Shown: positions 6,477 to 13,768 of the stretch, in pieces
Position numbering within the stretch: the first letter of the stretch is position 1
How the letters are laid out: each line of letters starts with the position of its first letter
IMG/VR virus record: IMGVR_UViG_3300010354_000427
Location: 1-29,195 of that record
Length of the DNA stretch: 29,195 nucleotides
Strand: one strand, 5' to 3'
Source of the DNA: a virus
Translations under genes and position numbers: made by a program
Notes under the pieces: generated by a model
What the model saw: the letters and a program-made list of their open reading frames with translations, nothing else
The model's database searches: none
What the model was told of the DNA's origin: nothing

Positions 6477-7238
6477 TTATTTATCTTCTTTAGGGCCAAA
6501 CATGTGATATCCTAGCTTATATCCGCCATATAATCCAGCCAATGGCGCCAGTGCTTTTAATAAACTAGGCTTTTCATTATAGCCTAAATTCTTTAATTCG
6601 GCGTCAATGGGACCTCGAATTTCATAACCTTTACTCTTGCCAAGATCTTCTAGGAATACAGCTAATTCACTGCGTTTGGCAAATTTATGATAATATTGTA
6701 GCATTTTATCAACAACTAAACTTCTTTGCATTTGATTCAACGCTGGCCAATCTTGTACTAGTCGTCTAATAGATTTTAATTTACTATCTGTAATGTTTAA
6801 CTGCTTTTCTAATCTTAATAAAAGAACAGCAGCATCCGACGATGTGATCTTAGAATCCGCTAATAAGTCTAAGTATCTTTTTACAGTAGGTAAATGAAGT
6901 TTTTGCTTGCTTCGTAATATTGCATCTGCTTCGGGATTTTGTCCAATCCTAGAACTAAAAACACTAACAGGATCACTGAGTATATTCAAACTAACATATA
7001 GATCTGTGCCGCTTAATCTGGCTTTTGAGAAATTTCTAAAGCTCATTGTTTTATCAGCATAACGAGAAGCTATAGGGGCACTTTCGTATTCGTTATTTAA
7101 AATAAACAAACTTAGTAAATCTAAGAAAGCAAAATCACTAACATTCCTGAGATTCATTCCTTTAAGGCCGGAGCCTGAACGATACTGACGACTTTCGATT
7201 AGCAGATCCCAGGATTCTAAATTTTCAAACTGTTCCAT
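6477..7238 (-). CDS. Hypothetical protein, 253 aa, possible head-associated
   Basis: Function not recognised, though similar proteins occur in marine T4-like phages next to the 86-aa gene. Mostly helical, with an N-terminal acidic peptide (MEQFENLESWDLLIE) followed by SRQYRSGSG; LIE|S fits the T4 prohead protease rule, so an N-terminal processing site is possible. The central part is Leu-rich (AVLLLRLEKQLNITDSKLKS). Near the C-terminus a small hydrophobic Gly-rich stretch (ALAPLAGLYGGYKLGYHMFG) might touch membrane or pack in a shell. It overlaps the 86-aa gene by 14 bases. Confidence 0.7.
   Translation of the reverse strand: MEQFENLESWDLLIESRQYRSGSGLKGMNLRNVSDFAFLDLLSLFILNNEYESAPIASRYADKTMSFRNFSKARLSGTDLYVSLNILSDPVSVFSSRIGQNPEADAILRSKQKLHLPTVKRYLDLLADSKITSSDAAVLLLRLEKQLNITDSKLKSIRRLVQDWPALNQMQRSLVVDKMLQYYHKFAKRSELAVFLEDLGKSKGYEIRGPIDAELKNLGYNEKPSLLKALAPLAGLYGGYKLGYHMFGPKEDK
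6478..6485 (-). promoter_or_regulatory. Late-promoter-like octamer GATAAATA
   Basis: GATAAATA on the minus strand overlaps the stop of the 253-aa gene and lies 43 bases before the ATG at 6434. It would give the decoration-like gene its own late transcript with a leader containing AAGGAG. Confidence 0.5.
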
Positions 7239-7485
7239 GTTTTGCTTCTTTAATTGCTTTTATGCCGCGGCGAAATTTATTATCATCACCTGTTTTAAGG
7301 CTGTTGAATAGTCTTTTTAATAAATCGTCTCTTTGTTCGGACGGAAAATTCTCATTAATAAATTCAACAAGATATTTTGTGCTGGCAATGACATTTATAG
7401 CTTTGTTTTCGACAAAACTTTCCTTGTCGCGCTGCGGCACGATATTAGTAATTTCTTCTAGTATTGATCTAGTTTGTTTACGCAC
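7225..7485 (-). CDS. Conserved hypothetical protein of T4-like phages, 86 aa, GTG start
   Basis: Resembles a small helical protein conserved in marine T4-like phages, with the region ENKAINVIASTKYLVEFINE and a C-terminal TGDDNKFRRGIKAIKE motif. Function unknown. The start is GTG at 7485, chosen because AAGGA precedes it by eight bases. A GATAAATA octamer about 20 bases further up is the minus half of a back-to-back palindrome shared with the divergent plus-strand gene. It overlaps the 253-aa gene by 14 bases and probably forms an operon with it. Confidence 0.75.
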   Translation of the reverse strand: MRKQTRSILEEITNIVPQRDKESFVENKAINVIASTKYLVEFINENFPSEQRDDLLKRLFNSLKTGDDNKFRRGIKAIKEAKHGTV

Positions 7486-7504
7486 AATATAAATCCTTAT
7501 GAAA

Positions 7505-7512
7505 TATTTATC
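7505..7512 (-). promoter_or_regulatory. Late-promoter-like octamer, minus half of a divergent pair
   Basis: GATAAATA on the minus strand, 19 bases before the GTG at 7485. It is one arm of a perfect 8-bp inverted repeat with a single central base. Confidence 0.5.
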
Positions 7513-7513
7513 A

Positions 7514-7521
7514 GATAAATA
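7514..7521 (+). promoter_or_regulatory. Late-promoter-like octamer, plus half of a divergent pair
   Basis: GATAAATA on the plus strand, 22 bases before the ATG at 7544, with TTGGAG between. Together with 7505-7512 it makes TATTTATC-A-GATAAATA. Confidence 0.5.
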
Positions 7522-7543
7522 AACTTAACCGTTGGAGATTAAA

Positions 7544-7993
7544 ATGACTTTTGAAAGCAATAAATTTGATATGGGTTCAGTAATGAATAAGCTACGCAAC
7601 ATTGCTGAAAACGGAGCCGAGCGACTCGACGAACTAGATCCAGGCATGGAAACAGGCGGAAAAGAAATTGATACTTCTAGCTTTACCAGAACAATGAGCC
7701 GTTTGCAGGCTATTAAAGATGCAGTCGATGAGGATCACTATAATGCTTTACGAGCAGGCGTGCGTAGCTTATACATGAACCGTCGTCCAAACTTGCAGCA
7801 AATGACTGCACTAATGGACTTGTTAGAAACAGTGCTAGCTTATGTAGCCGAAGACAACAGTCTATTTCAGCGTTTAAAATCAGATTTAGCAAAAGATCAG
7901 CCAGCTAAGGCTGCAGAACCTGACGCCGAAATAGGTGCTCCAACAACTGCTGCGCCGCAGCCTGAGCCCGAAATGAGAGGTATGAAGGCCTAA
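7544..7993 (+). CDS. Hypothetical protein, 149 aa, plus strand
   Basis: One of only two plus-strand genes. The ATG at 7544 is chosen because GGAG lies seven bases before it; a TTG start four codons earlier would overlap that site. The protein has a helical N-terminal two thirds (NKLRNIAENGAERLDELD, TRTMSRLQAIKDAVDE, QQMTALMDLLETVLAYVAED) and a Pro/Ala-rich acidic tail (GAPTTAAPQPEPEMRGMKA). Function is unknown. It ends with a four-base convergent overlap with the gp41 gene. The tail style matches the 219-aa protein. Confidence 0.75.
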   Translation: MTFESNKFDMGSVMNKLRNIAENGAERLDELDPGMETGGKEIDTSSFTRTMSRLQAIKDAVDEDHYNALRAGVRSLYMNRRPNLQQMTALMDLLETVLAYVAEDNSLFQRLKSDLAKDQPAKAAEPDAEIGAPTTAAPQPEPEMRGMKA

Positions 7994-9444
7994 ACCTTTT
8001 TAAGAATACTAGCTAACTTGCTACTAGAGTCCATGGTCCTAATCGGGATAGTGGGCTCTTTTTTATTGTCGCCTTGTACCATCGGCTTTTCCCACGCCGG
8101 AGTTCCTGTTGGTTTTTCCCAAGGCGGAGCGCCTTCAACTTCTGCCTTACGCTTTAGTTTGTCATGTAGAATGTCTACTGTGCTCGGGGCACTGGGACTG
8201 TCTTCTTCTAGGTCTGTAATACGCAGACTTGTGGTATCAAAGAACAGTTCAATTTTAGTACCTACTGCACTACTACTACGAGTTTTCATAAACTGCAACT
8301 GTACTCGTTGACGCTCACGCATAGTAATGCTATTGAAAATACCAATTACATTGTCAGCAGTCTGAATCTTACTCAAACCGCCCGAGATATGACTGTGGTC
8401 GAATTCAACCGATTCTACTGCGCCTCGATTCAACTGCGATGCTGTACAGAATAGATATTGCCCCTGTGTGGCCATTGCTCGCAACTCTTCAGATACGAGC
8501 TTGTCTTTAATAAACAAATCTGCCACGCTGATCTTCTGACTTGCTGGCATCATCAAATCCAAGTAGTCCACAATAACGAAATCAATCTTACGGTTATGTT
8601 GAATTTGGAATTCCTTTAACCAACTCTTCAGATCGTTAACAGTAATACCAGCAGTTAGCTGAACAATCTGTAGTTTACCGGCTTTCTTACCCTTCATACG
8701 AATTTGTAAGTCAACATCGTCCAGATTGCGATAAATTTCTTTAGTTGCAATGCCCATAAGCATAGCATCCATACGCATACTACACAGACCTTCGCTAAGT
8801 TCTAGACTAAAGTAAACACCATTAAGTCCAATCTGACTCCAGTTAAGTGCTAGATTTTGTAAGAATAAGCTCTTACCTGCACCAGATCCGCCGGCAAAGA
8901 TATTAAGTTCGCCGCGATTGAAACCGCCATATAGCTTGTCGTCGATTGTTTTCCAGCCTGTACTTGTGCCGCCGTTTTGATTCTTAAGCCTAGTTAAACG
9001 CTCCATGGGATCAGCATAGTAGTCTGTGCCGAAACTCTTAGGCAAGCCTACGCTACTAGCGTCTTTGATTAGTCGTTCGACTTCACCATAACGCTGTTTG
9101 TCTAGCAAGTCTGCACTTTTGAGAATGGCCTTCTCTAGTGCTTTGTGTCTAGAAAACTGTTCAAATTCACTTAAGAACCATTCTTTATGAGCAGCGGCTT
9201 CTCCTGGGATCGTTTTTAGTTCGGTACCAGTAACTGCTTGTATTTGTTCAGCAGTAGGACAGTCACTGTACTTGTTAGCATAGTCTTTGATAAACTCTGC
9301 TGTCTGTTGCAGACTTCTAGAAAAGTGACTGCTGTCTAAGACATTTTGACAACGACTTAGCAGTTCTTTATCACTGATCAAAAACTCTAAAAATAGTTTT
9401 TGTAGATCAGAACTGTATTCTTTAATTTCTTCGCTCACTGACAA
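7990..9444 (-). CDS. 41: Replicative DNA helicase, T4 gp41 / DnaB family
   Basis: Hexameric 5'-3' helicase that unwinds the replication fork and works with the primase encoded next to it. In 484 residues one sees an N-terminal helical domain (1-130) and a RecA-like domain with Walker A GGSGAGKS at about 185-192 and Walker B IDFVIVDYLDLM near 290. A C-terminal motor part (FLFCTASQLNRG-type, GGLSKIQTADNVIGI) and a Pro-rich tail follow. The length agrees with T4 gp41 (about 475 aa). The start overlaps the primase stop by ten bases, so the two are co-translated as in T4. Assignment is firm. Confidence 0.95.
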   Translation of the reverse strand: MSVSEEIKEYSSDLQKLFLEFLISDKELLSRCQNVLDSSHFSRSLQQTAEFIKDYANKYSDCPTAEQIQAVTGTELKTIPGEAAAHKEWFLSEFEQFSRHKALEKAILKSADLLDKQRYGEVERLIKDASSVGLPKSFGTDYYADPMERLTRLKNQNGGTSTGWKTIDDKLYGGFNRGELNIFAGGSGAGKSLFLQNLALNWSQIGLNGVYFSLELSEGLCSMRMDAMLMGIATKEIYRNLDDVDLQIRMKGKKAGKLQIVQLTAGITVNDLKSWLKEFQIQHNRKIDFVIVDYLDLMMPASQKISVADLFIKDKLVSEELRAMATQGQYLFCTASQLNRGAVESVEFDHSHISGGLSKIQTADNVIGIFNSITMRERQRVQLQFMKTRSSSAVGTKIELFFDTTSLRITDLEEDSPSAPSTVDILHDKLKRKAEVEGAPPWEKPTGTPAWEKPMVQGDNKKEPTIPIRTMDSSSKLASILKKV

Positions 9445-10406
9445 TACCTTTTGGCCATTAATCTAATTTTAGTAGGACTGTGTTCTGCTGCCTGCAGAAT
9501 ACTATAAATTGCAAACAGTCTTCCATATTTCATTACTGCATCACTGACATCTTTGCAGTTTTCCCATTCGGGAAAACTAACACTCCAACCAAAGTCAGCT
9601 GCTCTTTCGACTAATTCCCTTCCTGCCTTATCAGCATCAGGGATTAGTATAGGTTCTATATTTAAGTCTTCAATCAATTGTACTTGACGATCGCTCATAT
9701 TGTTACTGCCCAATGACAGGCCACCTGTTAGTAATGCATCAAATTCTCCTTCGCTGACAATCACATATTGTCTTTGATCGCGCTGATTATCTAATCCATA
9801 AACATAATTAGGTGGTGCCTTTTTATAGTACTTTGGCAGACTATTTGGACATTCGCCTACATAGCGACTTTGCATTCCTACAATTCTATTTTCATGTGTT
9901 AGGGGCAAAATCACTCTTTTGTTAAGTGCAGAATAAGTGTTGTCTGTTTCTAACCACACAGCCAAATCATAAATCTGCCTAGATTTTAGATATTCTATTT
10001 TTTCAGGATCACTAACTGGCTGAACATCAAAGCCAAATTCAAAATCAGGCCAGGACGGTGTCCACACCGGTTCGGGCTCCTTGTAGACAATCGAATCAAT
10101 ATCTGCCTGATTAAGTAGTTCTAAATTTAATCTCTGTACTTCGGCTTCGTCAAACCCCAATTGCCTCATTAGCTTACGCATTTTAAAACTAAGAGTTCGG
10201 CCAGGAACCCAACTTGTTTTAAACTGACAATTGAAACAATGATAGCTAACGCTGCCGTCGGGTCCGTACAGTAGGCCGCCGCGCCGCTTAGTGTCGGGCC
10301 TACTTTGGCCGTTGACTACACACATTGGACAGTTAAAACTAGTCCAACCGTTGGGACTAGCCTTTCCAGTTATTCTGCTGCGTAGTAATGTTTGTAGAGC
10401 CGTCAT
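9435..10406 (-). CDS. 61: DNA primase, T4 gp61 family
   Basis: Makes RNA primers for lagging-strand synthesis in complex with the gp41 helicase. The N-terminal zinc-binding domain shows CPMC (Cys26, Cys29) and CFNC (Cys57, Cys60). The Toprim catalytic core shows VSEGEFDALLTGG with Glu219 and IPDADKAG with Asp257 and Asp259. Length (323 aa) is close to T4 gp61 (342 aa). It sits directly upstream of gp41 with a ten-base overlap. The gap to the upstream 260-aa gene is twelve bases, so it may depend on read-through from that gene. Confidence 0.94.
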   Translation of the reverse strand: MTALQTLLRSRITGKASPNGWTSFNCPMCVVNGQSRPDTKRRGGLLYGPDGSVSYHCFNCQFKTSWVPGRTLSFKMRKLMRQLGFDEAEVQRLNLELLNQADIDSIVYKEPEPVWTPSWPDFEFGFDVQPVSDPEKIEYLKSRQIYDLAVWLETDNTYSALNKRVILPLTHENRIVGMQSRYVGECPNSLPKYYKKAPPNYVYGLDNQRDQRQYVIVSEGEFDALLTGGLSLGSNNMSDRQVQLIEDLNIEPILIPDADKAGRELVERAADFGWSVSFPEWENCKDVSDAVMKYGRLFAIYSILQAAEHSPTKIRLMAKRYCQ

Positions 10407-10418
10407 AGCTCTGCTATA

Positions 10419-11201
10419 TTAACTTCTGTAGAGAATTTTGTCAACAGATCCGGTATTACTATTATCGGGAGTATAAAGAATTTTTACCCAACGAGCATCG
10501 GCAAGGAAATTCCATCCTTGGATATCAGTTGCGCTGTCAAATTCAATTTTATATTTGTCATTAACGAATTTAACTGGATAATAATTGCCCATGCTGTCAT
10601 ATTCCATACTAACTAATGCTTCTATTGTACCAGTAAAGTTAGTGACTTTGATCTGAATGGTATGGAAATTACTGCTGTCGTTCTTTTGTAAGTTACTGGC
10701 TACTGGTTGGCTTACCCAACTATTACCCAATTGGCTAAACTGTAGCTCAACGCTGGGAATAAATTTAGGATATGCGCCGTCGCTTACTTCTAACTCTAAC
10801 GTGACTTTTCTATTATTATCAGTGTAAAGAGCCTGGGCAATGCCATCTGCCTCATATACTACTGCGCTGAGTTGGTATAGACCAGGGTCTAAATCAATAA
10901 TGTCGCTGCTGAACACAGTAAATTCGCAGAATCCAGATTCTGGTTCAATTAATCTAGCTCGGCGCTGTACTACAAGTTCGCCTGTTCGAACTTGCATTAT
11001 ATTAACCATGATGGATTTGCCTAATAGGTTTATTGGCTTTCGATCCTGGTTTTTAACTTCAAACCCCAAGGTGCTATCTACACCTTTATAGATGGTTTTG
11101 CGTGTAGTGTTAAATGGCATGTTGCGTGTCCTGCTTGGTCCTTGTGCGTATACCAACATGGTTCGCTGGGGGTAATGTAATAATGTAAAGGTATCGCTCA
11201 T
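10419..11201 (-). CDS. Beta-rich virion-like protein with BppU-type N-terminal domain, 260 aa
   Basis: The N-terminal part (about 38-125) has the look of a BppU/Ig-like baseplate-upper-protein domain: STLGFEVKNQDRKPINL, then GKSIMVNIMQVRTGELVVQR, ESGFCEFTVF and LDPGLYQLSAVVYEADG. The C-terminal half appears to be another beta domain (FHTIQIKVTNFTGTIEALVS). Such proteins occur in T4-like marine phages as likely tail or baseplate components; the link is by pattern only. The message may be leaderless: AATAAATA ends five bases before the ATG and there is no Shine-Dalgarno site. It lies divergently from the 122-aa gene and ahead of primase. Confidence 0.72.
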   Translation of the reverse strand: MSDTFTLLHYPQRTMLVYAQGPSRTRNMPFNTTRKTIYKGVDSTLGFEVKNQDRKPINLLGKSIMVNIMQVRTGELVVQRRARLIEPESGFCEFTVFSSDIIDLDPGLYQLSAVVYEADGIAQALYTDNNRKVTLELEVSDGAYPKFIPSVELQFSQLGNSWVSQPVASNLQKNDSSNFHTIQIKVTNFTGTIEALVSMEYDSMGNYYPVKFVNDKYKIEFDSATDIQGWNFLADARWVKILYTPDNSNTGSVDKILYRS

Positions 11202-11206
11202 GTGTA

Positions 11207-11214
11207 TATTTATT
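11207..11214 (-). promoter_or_regulatory. Late-promoter-like octamer abutting a start codon
   Basis: AATAAATA on the minus strand, then TACAC, then the ATG at 11201. With T4 late geometry the first transcribed base would be at or next to the ATG. Confidence 0.45.
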
Positions 11215-11226
11215 TGATTATTTGGT

Positions 11227-11234
11227 TATAAATA
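11227..11234 (+). promoter_or_regulatory. Perfect T4-late octamer TATAAATA abutting a start codon
   Basis: TATAAATA on the plus strand is followed by six bases and the ATG at 11241; no Shine-Dalgarno site is present. It matches the T4 late consensus exactly. Confidence 0.55.
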
Positions 11235-11240
11235 TTACCG

Positions 11241-11609
11241 ATGGCCAAACATAATGAAATACTTGAGAAGTTCCCGTTTTTATGTTTATGTAAAGCCGGA
11301 GAAGACGAAATTGTAGGAATTATACAAAATTACACAACGACTCTTGCCAGCATTTATGTTTACAACGTGCTAATTTCTACAGATCACAAGCAGTCTTTTC
11401 TCGAATTTGGAGAGGAATGGTGGTGGAACAGCAATAGACAGTTGCCCATAAATCTATTCATAGGGCCAAAATTTAAAGAATTTAGTTATTGCTTAAGAAC
11501 TTATAATGTAAAAGATTTTGAAATTCTACACGGTGAACCAGTAAGCTTACAAAATATTATCACAAAAAGAATTAAACGCAGACAGATACAGTTAGTTCAA
11601 AAAATGTAA
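11241..11609 (+). CDS. Conserved hypothetical protein of T4-like phages, 122 aa, plus strand
   Basis: Resembles a small conserved protein of cyanophage-type T4-like phages with an N-terminus FPFLCLCKAGEDEIVGIIQN, a beta-rich SH3-like middle and the motif EEWWWNSNRQLPINLFIG, then a basic C-terminal helix (TKRIKRRQIQLVQKM). Function unknown. It is one of two plus-strand genes, transcribed divergently from the 260-aa gene and ending with a 13-base convergent overlap with the DnaE-like gene. The start has no Shine-Dalgarno site but a perfect TATAAATA six bases before the ATG. Confidence 0.78.
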   Translation: MAKHNEILEKFPFLCLCKAGEDEIVGIIQNYTTTLASIYVYNVLISTDHKQSFLEFGEEWWWNSNRQLPINLFIGPKFKEFSYCLRTYNVKDFEILHGEPVSLQNIITKRIKRRQIQLVQKM

Positions 11610-12160
11610 CTTAAACTGTTCATTTGCAATACTATTGCCATAGCATAGCCAATGGCATGACTACGCTTAAAGCTGTAAACATCATCAGTTTTAGTCCAAA
11701 CATCAGCGGCAATTTTATCCCAACTTTGTCCAATCAAATGCTTTTTGCCTGGACGAATCACAGCCAATACCATGGCTAGTTGTTCCACGCTTCGTGGCTT
11801 CATTCTAATTACAGTATCAGCGTGGTTATGAATATGAAACAACTGTTCAATAATTTCTTTGTGCTCTAGAAGTTCCCACTGGGGGTCTTGCAGCAACAAC
11901 TCGTCTATTTGCTCATTACTAGTGAACTGACTGTAGATTCCTACATTTAGCAAGTCGATTTTAAACCAACCTTTTTGCTCGGCCTGTTTATAATCTAAAG
12001 TTGCTAGTCCTGTGAAAGGATTACTAGGAACATGGTGAAAATAAACACCGGTGTTATGCTTCCGTTGTTTATCACCGTCTAATATCATAGCCGGGATATG
12101 ATTTACTAATCCCAGTGCTTGCTCTCTATTTGCAAAATCAATGTCAACATCGGTACTCAA
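11597..12160 (-). CDS. Miniature DnaE-like (C-family polymerase alpha) protein, 187 aa
   Basis: Shows the palm and fingers landmarks of bacterial DNA polymerase III alpha (DnaE) in order but in a sixth of its length. TDVDIDF at residues 3-9 matches PDFDVDF with the first two catalytic Asp. KHNTGVYFHHVP (34-45) matches the KHAGGVVIAP region. GWFKIDLLNV (64-73) holds the third catalytic Asp. QLAMVLAVIRPGK matches the ALFRPGP motif, and SFKRSHAIGYAM (163-174) matches FNKSHSAAYAL. The PHP, thumb, OB and tau-binding parts are absent. The start is TTG with AAGGAA upstream, overlapping the previous stop. It lies in an operon with gp62. Family link is strong; polymerase activity is uncertain. Confidence 0.8.
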   Translation of the reverse strand: MSTDVDIDFANREQALGLVNHIPAMILDGDKQRKHNTGVYFHHVPSNPFTGLATLDYKQAEQKGWFKIDLLNVGIYSQFTSNEQIDELLLQDPQWELLEHKEIIEQLFHIHNHADTVIRMKPRSVEQLAMVLAVIRPGKKHLIGQSWDKIAADVWTKTDDVYSFKRSHAIGYAMAIVLQMNSLSYIF

Positions 12161-12384
12161 TGTGTGTTCCTTGGTGCAAATGATTTAACTAAATCCTTCT
12201 TTTCAACAATTGCTGAAATGATTTTTTCGTAATCCTCATCAGATAGTGCAGTTCTATAGATACTCAGGGCCTGTGACATCATGGCTGCGGCAACTGACAT
12301 AGGATCATAGTCTTCTAACATATCCCTGGTGCAATCTAAAATCGTGTAGTAGACTTCCTCGAAATTTTCATGCGACTCAGACAT
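12157..12384 (-). CDS. Conserved hypothetical protein of T4-like phages, 75 aa
   Basis: A small acidic helical protein (CTRDMLEDYDPMSVAAAMMS, then QALSIYRTALSDEDYEKIIS) of a type that recurs in marine T4-like phages. The function is unknown. Start overlaps the 79-aa gene by eight bases and its stop overlaps the TTG start of the DnaE-like gene, so all are likely translated from one message. A replication-linked role is suggested only by company (gp62 and the DnaE-like protein). Confidence 0.75.
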   Translation of the reverse strand: MSESHENFEEVYYTILDCTRDMLEDYDPMSVAAAMMSQALSIYRTALSDEDYEKIISAIVEKKDLVKSFAPRNTH

Positions 12385-12616
12385 CTCGTTTGATCCTTGA
12401 TGCTCTGGACGCTTTGTTGTCAGTAGACAACAGTCGCTGTTCTAATACTGCTACTTTTTTCATCAGTCGCTGAAATGCATCAGCGGTAGGTACTACTACA
12501 CGCTCACCGTCAATGGTCATTTCTACCATGTTATTAACTATATTGACAGTGGCCTTAGACTGTAGTTTATTTTGAAGTAAAACAGGAACTTGCTTTTTTG
12601 CAGTATATTGACTCAT
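12377..12616 (-). CDS. Hypothetical protein, 79 aa
   Basis: Function unknown. The centre reads as a small beta hairpin (ATVNIVNNMVEMTIDGERVVV), then a helix with coiled-coil character (TADAFQRLMKKVAVLEQRLL) and a basic tail (SRASRIKRDV). Overlaps the upstream 226-aa gene by ATGA. It belongs to the gp62 operon. The protein is too short to assign by eye. Confidence 0.7.
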   Translation of the reverse strand: MSQYTAKKQVPVLLQNKLQSKATVNIVNNMVEMTIDGERVVVPTADAFQRLMKKVAVLEQRLLSTDNKASRASRIKRDV

Positions 12617-13293
12617 TTGATCTCCGCTTGGTTAAAAACTTGTTGCACCCATTCAGCATCCTGCTGATGTCTTTTGACTTTGACTCGCCACTTTTCAGGT
12701 TCTAGATATTCTACTAATTGTTGTATTTGTCCAGGTTCAAGTCTATCTATTAATCGACTACCTTGATCAGTAGCGAATGTACACCACGGACTAATTCTTC
12801 CCATTCTGATATCTTGTACTGCATCAGGTGCGCTTACAGTTTGAAAATAATCTTGCCACGGGTTGTGAGTTTTTTCTGCCCAGGCTTTCATATTTAACAA
12901 TGTACGCTCGATTGCTCGTTCTACTGGTTCTTTTTTAGTTCTATCTTTAATGTAAGTTTCATATACTGCTGCTTTGCGCCAATCTGAAATCTTAACGCTA
13001 TTCATGATGATAAACTTTACAAAGTTCTCGGGATCGTCTAGATTCAAATCAATGATATGCTGCGCTAACTTTATAAAGTCTGTATAGTATTTGTTGACTA
13101 TAAATTCTTCATAAGGCTTGTCGTGCTTAACATTGGCAATGGTCAGCCTGCGAAAGAGCAGCCAGCTTTGATATGCGATACGATTTTGCTTGTCGTCTTT
13201 GGCTAGAAACCTACGCTTGGGTTCGCACAAATGTCCAGTTAAAGTTGATTCTCGAACAAAATCTTTTTTACAATATTTGCACTTATAGGTCAT
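12613..13293 (-). CDS. Zinc-knuckle protein conserved in T4-like phages, 226 aa
   Basis: Starts with a compact metal site YKCKYCKKDFVRES, giving Cys5, Cys8, His21 and Cys23 (C-x2-C-x12-H-x-C), followed by EPKRRFLAKDD. The rest is helical and basic with no known catalytic motif. Proteins with this N-terminal finger and a similar body are common in cyanophage-type T4-like genomes, without known function. A nucleic-acid-binding or transcription role is plausible from the finger. It overlaps gp62 by eleven bases and the 79-aa gene by ATGA, so it is part of a replication-gene operon. Confidence 0.78.
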   Translation of the reverse strand: MTYKCKYCKKDFVRESTLTGHLCEPKRRFLAKDDKQNRIAYQSWLLFRRLTIANVKHDKPYEEFIVNKYYTDFIKLAQHIIDLNLDDPENFVKFIIMNSVKISDWRKAAVYETYIKDRTKKEPVERAIERTLLNMKAWAEKTHNPWQDYFQTVSAPDAVQDIRMGRISPWCTFATDQGSRLIDRLEPGQIQQLVEYLEPEKWRVKVKRHQQDAEWVQQVFNQAEIK

Positions 13294-13765
13294 TTGCGCC
13301 GGCGATAATGTCTTTGTCTTTAATTTGATATTGTTCTAGCAAATCTAATGCCTGTTGCTTAGTCAGCGATTCAAACCATATATCTAGCTCTTGTTCATTT
13401 AAATATGGATATTGATCATGCAACCATTGTTTGAACTTATTAGATTTTTTCTTTCGTCCTTTGCCCGGAGCAACATAAGGATGCTTAACTGATTTTCCAA
13501 TACCAACAATGCTCATCAGCTTCCATAGCATTTCGGGATCTTTAATGTCACTAAAATTAACATTTACAATGTCGTTAGTCATAATTAAGTAATGCTCAAT
13601 GATTTCTGGGCTAGCACTTTCAGCACTGCTAAGATAGCGTTGAACTAACCAAGGGCTAAAACCTTTGCGCTCTTCTTCTGTTAAGCTGTCATAAAACTTC
13701 TTGTTTCGAGTATCGATTGCTGGCAATACTCGTTTGAACATGTCAAGCATTGGTGTTTTACTCAT
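13283..13765 (-). CDS. 62: Sliding-clamp loader small subunit, gp62-like
   Basis: Likely partner of the gp44 ATPase in loading the gp45 clamp during replication. The 160-residue protein shows the pattern of marine T4-like gp62: an N-terminal FSPWLVQRYLSSA helix, a central pair of helices ending MSIVGIGKSVKHPYVAPGK, a basic GRKKKSNKFKQWL segment and a C-terminal helical hairpin (LTKQQALDLLEQYQIKDKD). It is shorter than T4 gp62 (187 aa), as in cyanophages. gp44 is not in this window. A sigma70-type promoter (TTGATT, 16 bp, TATAAT) ends seven bases before the ATG, with no Shine-Dalgarno site. Confidence 0.72.
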   Translation of the reverse strand: MSKTPMLDMFKRVLPAIDTRNKKFYDSLTEEERKGFSPWLVQRYLSSAESASPEIIEHYLIMTNDIVNVNFSDIKDPEMLWKLMSIVGIGKSVKHPYVAPGKGRKKKSNKFKQWLHDQYPYLNEQELDIWFESLTKQQALDLLEQYQIKDKDIIAGANDL

Positions 13766-13768
13766 AGT

